Assembly (NCBI GenBank): GCA_037440545.1
Contig: JBBITX010000046.1
Span: 1 to 9,597 of the forward strand
Direction: 5' to 3'
From: JAVZIQ01 sp037440545
GTDB taxonomy: Archaea > Thermoproteota > Bathyarchaeia > Bathyarchaeales > Bathycorpusculaceae
DNA length: 9,597 nt
Both the position numbers and the translations under genes were made by a program. The stretch's first letter is position 1. Every line of letters starts with the position of its first letter. Below the pieces are notes generated by a model. That model did no database searches. It was not told the origin of the DNA and saw nothing but the letters and a program-made list of their open reading frames with translations. This document shows, piece after piece, positions 1-3,945 of this stretch.

Positions 1-1
1 C

Positions 2-271
2 TCAGAGGTTTGGGACAGCTACGACATGGCTGGAGGCATAGGTTTAGCCCACAACCTGGACGGAACAATAATAGTTGATTATGGAAGAGTTTACTGGTAC
101 GACCAGCAGGTAGATTTAGGATTGAATAGAGGCGAATTCGTCCGAATAGCACGAGTTCTAGACTGTAGAATGTGTAACTTTGAGAGGAGAAGGATAAAGG
201 TAGATATAACCTCAGATGGATTTTTAAAGGCTTTAGATTTTATGCCTGCAACTCAAGAGGAGAGTAAGTAG
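2..271 (+). CDS. Unrecognised protein, 3' end only
   Basis: The reading frame is open from base 2 to a TAG at 269-271, giving at least 89 residues. It continues in frame upstream of the first ATG at 26 (residues SEVWDSYD precede it), so the true start most likely lies outside the window. The visible part is soluble, with no membrane segment or signal peptide. It has alternating hydrophobic and charged stretches that look like beta strands (GTIIVDYGRVYWY), one CRMC pair around base 170, and an acidic tail. I do not recognise the family. The stop lies only 8 bases before the DNA ligase start on the same strand, so the two are probably cotranscribed, which hints at but does not prove a DNA-related role. 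Coding status is supported by the length of the frame and the tight spacing. Confidence 0.6.
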   Translation, partial: SEVWDSYDMAGGIGLAHNLDGTIIVDYGRVYWYDQQVDLGLNRGEFVRIARVLDCRMCNFERRRIKVDITSDGFLKALDFMPATQEESK

Positions 272-279
272 AAAGAAGC

Positions 280-2076
280 ATGTCTCTGGTTAAGCCGCCA
301 ACCCTAAAGGAGCTTATAGAAGCCTACGGATCCATGAAAATGGCTGTACTCCGCCTAGTTGAAGCCGGCTTCACACCTGAACAGATAGAATGGAAAACAA
401 GCATACCCTATTACAAGATACTTCTTTACATGGAGGGTAAAGACCTACAAAAGGACGTGCCGTTCACTAAGATAGTGGAGGTTTATGAACGCCTTGCAGT
501 TTTACGGGGGAAGAAGGGTAAGGAAACAGAGCTGGCAAAGTTTTTCAAAAGCTTTGAATTACCCCTTGAAATAAAAGCACGTTTCGCCCTAGGCGTAATA
601 ACGGAGGAAAGCCTAAAAGTTGGTCCTGGTCTGGTAGAGAGAAGCTTAAGCCTAGCAGCAGGCGTTTCGAAAAACGATGTTAAAAAGCTTCTAATAGACT
701 ATGGGGAACACGGGGAGGTAGCCTACCTACTCAAACAGCCTTCAGAGCCGAAATTGTATGTAAACGAAGTTTATGAAGCGATAAAACTTCTGCCTAGGCT
801 TAAGAGTTTAAGGGAGAGAGAACTCTACATTTCAAGTTTGCTTAGGGTATGCACGCCTTCAGAGGCAAAATATATTGTTAGGCTTCTTTTAGGAGATCTA
901 AAACTCGGGTATTACGTGAACACCGTTATTAGAGCAGCAGCTAAAGCCTACAACGTTCCTCCTGAACTTATTCAAAACGCCTGTGCAATCATAGGCATCG
1001 CTGAAGGGGTAAGCATGGCTTCTGAAGGACTATTGAAACTTGCAGAGATTAAAATGCGGCCTGGACAGTTCATAAAGCCCCAACTAGCCCACTTATACGA
1101 GCCGGATAAAGTGGTTTACCCTGTTAGAGCTGAATACAAACTTGACGGAAGCCGCCTTCAAATCCACAAGTGGGGCACCCAAATATGGCTTTACTCAAGG
1201 CGGGGAGTTGAAAAATCTAAGACTCTTCCTGAGATTGTGGAGATAGCCAACAAGTTCAAGGCGCAAAGCTGCATTGTCGACAGCGAAGTCATAGCCGTTG
1301 ACCAAGATGGAAAACCATTACCATTCCAAGTGATGCTTGAAAGAACCGTTCCAAGGGAACTCACACCAGAAGAAGTTGAGGAAAAGGCGAAAAGGGTAAA
1401 GGTCACAATAAAAGCCTTTGACATATTGTTCCTCAACGGTAGAGAACTCACAGGTTTACCGCTTGGAGAAAGGCGAAAATACCTGTATATGACTGTACCA
1501 GAAGAATACATCGCCGAGGGGAAAGACTGTCAAAACGAAGTTGAGCTCATCCGCTTTTACGATGAAGCTTTAAGGAGAAAATATGAGGGAATAGTTGTCA
1601 AAAACTTAAACGCCCCCTACGAAATTGGAAAACGCACATACACATGGCTTAAACTTAAACCGGAAAGAGACACAATAGACAGTGTAATAGTTAAAGCCCT
1701 ATATGGCAAAGGGAGACGCGCAGGCCTATACTCGTCCTTCCTACTTGCAGTGAGAGACCCATCTGAAAAGAAGCTTTACACCATTGGGAAGGTTTCAAAC
1801 CTTCCAGAGGAAGCCATGGATGCTTTAAGAACGATAATTGAAAATACAAAGACAGGTGAGGATGAAGAAGGCATTTTCGTAAAACCCACAGTCGTTGTGG
1901 AAGTAACATATCAGGAGATACAGGACACAGATGAATACACAAGCGGATATGCCCTAAGAGTCCCAAAAATAGTCCGCTTCAGAACAGACAAGGCATTAGA
2001 GGAAATTGACAGCGTAGAAAAACTGAAGAAGCTTTACGAACTTCAATATGAACGCTTCCCAACCAAGTCGATTTAG
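280..2076 (+). CDS. lig: ATP-dependent DNA ligase (archaeal type)
   Basis: Seals nicks in duplex DNA through a ligase-adenylate intermediate, in replication and repair. The 598-residue product has the usual order: helical DNA-binding domain (about 60-265), adenylation domain (about 270-470) and OB-fold (about 470-590). Nucleotidyltransferase motifs are visible: motif I KLDG with adenylated Lys287, motif III LYSRRG at 304-309, IIIa VDSEVIA at 333-339, IV EGIVVK at 436-441 and V TWLKLK at 455-460. The C-terminal SGYALR stretch with the basic IVRFR that follows is also family-like. The ATG at 280 is 8 bases after the preceding stop and has no strong ribosome binding site. Archaeal ligases normally begin near what is residue 60 here (VPFTKIVEVYERL, with a GTG at 457). 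Thus residues 1-59 are an N-terminal extension with a helix-turn-helix look (AGFTPEQIEWKTSIPYYKIL). I keep the 280 start because the extension reads as coding and otherwise 185 bases would be empty. Confidence 0.96.
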   Translation: MSLVKPPTLKELIEAYGSMKMAVLRLVEAGFTPEQIEWKTSIPYYKILLYMEGKDLQKDVPFTKIVEVYERLAVLRGKKGKETELAKFFKSFELPLEIKARFALGVITEESLKVGPGLVERSLSLAAGVSKNDVKKLLIDYGEHGEVAYLLKQPSEPKLYVNEVYEAIKLLPRLKSLRERELYISSLLRVCTPSEAKYIVRLLLGDLKLGYYVNTVIRAAAKAYNVPPELIQNACAIIGIAEGVSMASEGLLKLAEIKMRPGQFIKPQLAHLYEPDKVVYPVRAEYKLDGSRLQIHKWGTQIWLYSRRGVEKSKTLPEIVEIANKFKAQSCIVDSEVIAVDQDGKPLPFQVMLERTVPRELTPEEVEEKAKRVKVTIKAFDILFLNGRELTGLPLGERRKYLYMTVPEEYIAEGKDCQNEVELIRFYDEALRRKYEGIVVKNLNAPYEIGKRTYTWLKLKPERDTIDSVIVKALYGKGRRAGLYSSFLLAVRDPSEKKLYTIGKVSNLPEEAMDALRTIIENTKTGEDEEGIFVKPTVVVEVTYQEIQDTDEYTSGYALRVPKIVRFRTDKALEEIDSVEKLKKLYELQYERFPTKSI

Positions 2077-2285
2077 CAACCCAATCTGCGTATAGAAAAT
2101 TTACATGAGTTTTTAAGGTCCCTAGTTTCGCCACTAACCAAAAAGGCATTTTAAATATCTGAAGAATTCAAAATTCTAAGAAAGTGAAAAAGAGTTGATG
2201 GAAACTTTAAGTGCGAGAATATCTTAGTGAAAACAAAAGAAGCGATTACTTAAATTCTTGCCTTAGAATTGGTCTACTGTATATT
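2077..2285. other. Convergent intergenic region, no gene seen
   Basis: This 209-base stretch separates the ligase from the oppositely oriented cysteine-cluster gene. It is A/T-rich and contains no convincing open frame. It holds two short inverted repeats of the same hexamer, AGAATT-CAA-AATTCT at 2163-2177 and AATTCT-6 bases-AGAATT at 2253-2270. A TATA-like TTTTAAATAT lies near 2149-2158 with no gene behind it. There is a T5 run at 2110-2114 on the plus strand and a T-rich run on the minus strand at 2230-2238. I saw no tRNA fold and no complete C/D-box RNA. Confidence 0.7.
2230..2238 (-). terminator. Possible U-rich terminator of the leftward genes
   Basis: Read on the minus strand this is TTTTGTTTT, about 50 bases past the stop of the second cysteine-cluster gene. 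Archaeal RNA polymerase commonly stops at U-rich runs without a hairpin. The assignment rests on base composition and position only. Confidence 0.3.
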
Positions 2286-2801
2286 TTATATTATTCTCCT
2301 CGGTTGAAAAAGCGGTTGGGGCGGGTTTATTTTCGCCTTACTTCGTTCCTGGTGGCTTCTAATCCCTATGGCTAATTCTGCAAACTCTTTGACGGTGTAG
2401 TTGGCGAACTCCCATGTGGGCTGGCCGTACTGCAGCCCGTGGCAGGAAGAATCTGCATATATGTAGAGGTTTTTCCCTGCGAATGGGTATAACGCGTCCC
2501 TTGCGTAGCCATATTTTGGGTTGCTTAAAACCCTGAATGGCCAAAGCTTGCATGCGTCAGGCTTCATGTGCTGTAAACCGCATAGGTAAACGTCTGAAAA
2601 TTTGTAGAGGAAAAAGCATGAGCCATCGCTTTTCCTTCTTAGATATAGCTTATTAAGTCCTGAAAATGTTGTTTCCACGCCGTAGTTTTTAACTATATTT
2701 AGCCATTCCTGAAAGTTTAGAACAACACTGTATGCTTTACAGCAAAAGCCACAGTTGTCACATTTCCAGTCAGCTATGTACCGCCATGGAATGAACATCA
2801 T
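2286..2801 (-). CDS. YkgJ-type cysteine-cluster protein (second copy)
   Basis: This 171-residue soluble protein carries the CxxCxxCC signature of the YkgJ/UPF0153 family: Cys14, Cys17, Cys20 and Cys21 (CDNCGFCC), followed by Cys62, Cys74, Cys84 (in KPDACKLWPF) and Cys120. The family is thought to bind a metal or iron-sulfur cluster, but its reaction is not established. The frame is open back to 2990, overlapping the methyltransferase, but homology-like sequence begins only at MMFIPWRYIADWKC, so I chose the ATG at 2801 (2798 is equally possible). An ATG at 2849 would add 16 residues. It lies about 26 bases downstream of an AAAATATG box, so a leaderless start there is a real alternative. The residues encoded above 2849 look like chance translation. 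It lies downstream of the methyltransferase on the same strand, separated by about 145 bases containing a hairpin, so cotranscription is uncertain. The tail after about residue 145 is basic and proline-rich. Confidence 0.85.
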   Translation of the reverse strand: MMFIPWRYIADWKCDNCGFCCKAYSVVLNFQEWLNIVKNYGVETTFSGLNKLYLRRKSDGSCFFLYKFSDVYLCGLQHMKPDACKLWPFRVLSNPKYGYARDALYPFAGKNLYIYADSSCHGLQYGQPTWEFANYTVKEFAELAIGIRSHQERSKAKINPPQPLFQPRRII

Positions 2802-2920
2802 TTTTAAGCGCCCGCGCCTTCTTCCATGATTTTGAAAATACGCTTCCATTAAAACTTTACAGTTGCCATAAACATATTTTAATGAAGATCGTTGTTTTAC
2901 CAGCTCTTCTAAAGTAAGTG

Positions 2921-2939
2921 TTAAGGCTTTATGCCTTAA
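2921..2939 (-). other. Hairpin just past the methyltransferase stop
   Basis: A perfect 7-base inverted repeat, TTAAGGC and GCCTTAA with a 5-base loop, begins 8 bases past the methyltransferase TAG. No U-run follows, so it is not a classical terminator. It could mark an mRNA 3' end, a processing site, or a binding site ahead of the next gene. It is directly seen; its function is unknown. Confidence 0.35.
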
Positions 2940-2946
2940 ATCTGAA

Positions 2947-3423
2947 CTAAACCTTCCTGTACAAGTAGATTGTGTGAGAGGGGTATCCAAGCTTTGGGTT
3001 TTCGCAGAAATTTTCCACCTTGATAGGTTTCCACCCTACAATTTCATAGTCGTGGGAAACTACACGCACTCCAGGCTTAAGTTCAGCTTGAAGTTTAGGC
3101 TTTATTTTCTCGTTGGCGCTTGTGGTTAAGTAGAGGAAAACGACGTCGGCTGGCGATAGGTCTACATTAAACATGTCGTCTCTAACTATTGTCACCCTGT
3201 CTTGAAGTCCTTCCTCATATACTGTTCCTAGGGCCTTTTTTGCAAGGTCTTCCCTCAACTCAACTCCCACGGCTCTCGCTCCAAATTCCTTGGCAGCCAT
3301 TATCACAGTTCTTCCATCTCCAGCGCCTAAATCAAAGAAAACCTCTCCAGGCTTAAGTTCGGCTAAAAAAAGCATGTGGCGGACAACTGGAAGGGGGGTT
3401 GGAACAAACGGAGCTATGAACAT
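2947..3423 (-). CDS. Class I SAM methyltransferase, aKMT4-like (protein lysine)
   Basis: Transfers a methyl group from S-adenosylmethionine, most likely to lysines of proteins. The 158-residue product has the seven-strand methyltransferase core: the family entry motif FVPTPLPVVRHML (6-18), SAM motif I DLGAGDGR (31-38), an acidic residue after strand 2 (Glu55), the Asp pair at 82-83, and a C-terminal half reading KPKLQAELKPGVRVVSHDYE then W131. Length and these motifs closely match the crenarchaeal enzyme aKMT4, a broad-specificity lysine methyltransferase that modifies chromatin and other proteins, and the related mitochondrial FAM173 family. That assignment is from memory of the family. I chose ATG 3423 over the GTG at 3438 because a strong ribosome binding site, GGAGGT, lies 7-8 bases upstream and inside the would-be extension. 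The substrate in this organism is not shown. Confidence 0.88.
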   Translation of the reverse strand: MFIAPFVPTPLPVVRHMLFLAELKPGEVFFDLGAGDGRTVIMAAKEFGARAVGVELREDLAKKALGTVYEEGLQDRVTIVRDDMFNVDLSPADVVFLYLTTSANEKIKPKLQAELKPGVRVVSHDYEIVGWKPIKVENFCENPKLGYPSHTIYLYRKV

Positions 3424-3472
3424 GCCGTTAACCTCCACACTGATTTAAGATTATGTTAATCTTTTAAAAATT
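3424..3472 (-). promoter_or_regulatory. Promoter and ribosome binding site of the methyltransferase
   Basis: On the minus strand, TTTTTAAAAG at 3470-3461 looks like an archaeal TATA box. About 26 bases further on falls near 3440, which leaves a short leader holding GGAGGT before the ATG at 3423. This suggests the methyltransferase can be transcribed separately from the upstream small cysteine-rich gene. Confidence 0.45.
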
Positions 3473-3481
3473 TCTGATTTC

Positions 3482-3808
3482 TCATGCAACGTAGGTTTCC
3501 CTTTTAGGAGTAGGCCTTCTAGACTCTCCGCATTTCATGGCGCTTTGGGCGCAGAGTTCCAAGTATTTCTCTTCATCTCCGGAGCCAATAGCCTCGGCAG
3601 CTCTGCGGCATAAATCACTAGGCTCCTCGCATCCCTCTTCCTTACACAATCCAGATATGTAGAGGCATATTTCCTGAACGTCTCCAGGCTCTAAAACAGC
3701 CCTGTTCGTTCGCACTAGGAGACATAGCTCCCTTGCAAGAACACAGTTTTTAACGTATTTAATCCTTTTTAAGATCTCCTCGCGGAGTCTTTTCCTGCTT
3801 ATCTCCAA
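3482..3808 (-). CDS. Small helical protein with four CX6C pairs, unknown function
   Basis: I do not recognise this 108-residue soluble protein. It contains exactly eight cysteines, falling into four pairs that all have six residues between them: 22/29, 48/55, 60/67 and 86/93. The surrounding sequence is strongly helix-forming (KRLREEILKRIKYVK, SDLCRRAAEAIG, EEKYLELCAQSAMKC), so each pair would sit two helical turns apart on one face. That geometry suits metal binding or disulfide-linked helices; no signal peptide is present, so a cytosolic metal-binding helical bundle is my preferred guess. A distant relation to four-helix copper-storage (DUF326-like) proteins is conceivable, but their usual spacing is different. 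The start is a TTG at 3808. The same frame upstream has a TAG six bases before it and an open run from an ATG at 3880. The tail (RRPTPKRETYVA) is basic and probably disordered. Helicase upstream, methyltransferase downstream. Confidence 0.72.
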   Translation of the reverse strand: MEISRKRLREEILKRIKYVKNCVLARELCLLVRTNRAVLEPGDVQEICLYISGLCKEEGCEEPSDLCRRAAEAIGSGDEEKYLELCAQSAMKCGESRRPTPKRETYVA

Positions 3809-3814
3809 GTTTCC

Positions 3815-3880
3815 CTAACTCTCCACAAGCTTAAATGCGCTGCTCACTATAAAGTGGGCCTCCCATTTAAAAGTTGCCAT
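3815..3880 (-). CDS. Possible 21-codon leader ORF before the CX6C gene
   Basis: An ATG at 3880 opens a 21-codon frame ending in TAG at 3817-3815. Its peptide, beginning MATFKWEAHFIVSSAF, has ordinary amino-acid composition, and the frame is the same as that of the CX6C gene, which begins two codons after the stop. It could be a leader peptide, the remnant of a longer N-terminus broken by an amber codon, or chance. The nearby TTTAAA arms make a promoter just upstream plausible. No ribosome binding site is evident. Confidence 0.2.
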   Translation of the reverse strand: MATFKWEAHFIVSSAFKLVES

Positions 3881-3894
3881 AAGCCTTTTAAATG
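3864..3894. promoter_or_regulatory. Perfect 10-base inverted repeat with paired TATA-like arms
   Basis: CATTTAAAAG at 3864-3873 and CTTTTAAATG at 3885-3894 are exact reverse complements separated by 11 bases, so their centres lie 21 bases (two helical turns) apart. Each arm contains TTTAAA. It sits upstream of the CX6C gene, in the 137-base gap after the helicase. The symmetry is what a dimeric repressor site, or two overlapping TATA boxes, would look like. A further TATA-like ATTTAAG at 3836-3830 lies about 26 bases before the TTG start. Confidence 0.4.
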
Positions 3895-3921
3895 CAATCA
3901 AAATGTTGAATCATATACTGC

Positions 3922-3935
3922 CCGCATGCATGCGG
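3922..3935. repeat. 14-base perfect palindrome after the helicase gene
   Basis: CCGCATGCATGCGG is fully self-complementary and lies 10 bases past the helicase stop codon. It is GC-richer than its A/T-rich surroundings. In RNA it could fold as a 5-pair stem with a 4-base loop; in DNA it could be a protein-binding site. No U-run follows directly. Confidence 0.4.
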
Positions 3936-3945
3936 ATGAAAATCG

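Noticed and set aside
1191..1966. Open frames on the minus strand inside the ligase gene
   Set aside because: They lie opposite strong ligase motifs, have low-complexity Ser/Leu-rich translations and no ribosome binding site; they are shadows.
2194..2203. C/D-box small RNA suggested by GTTGATGGAA
   Set aside because: The C box is imperfect and no CTGA D box follows within a suitable distance.
3424..3438. GTG start of the methyltransferase at 3438
   Set aside because: The would-be first codons overlap the GGAGGT ribosome binding site of the ATG at 3423.
3815..3817. TAG as a pyrrolysine codon in the CX6C gene
   Set aside because: TAG ends at least three other genes here (at 269, 2074 and 2949-2947), and no read-through signal is visible.
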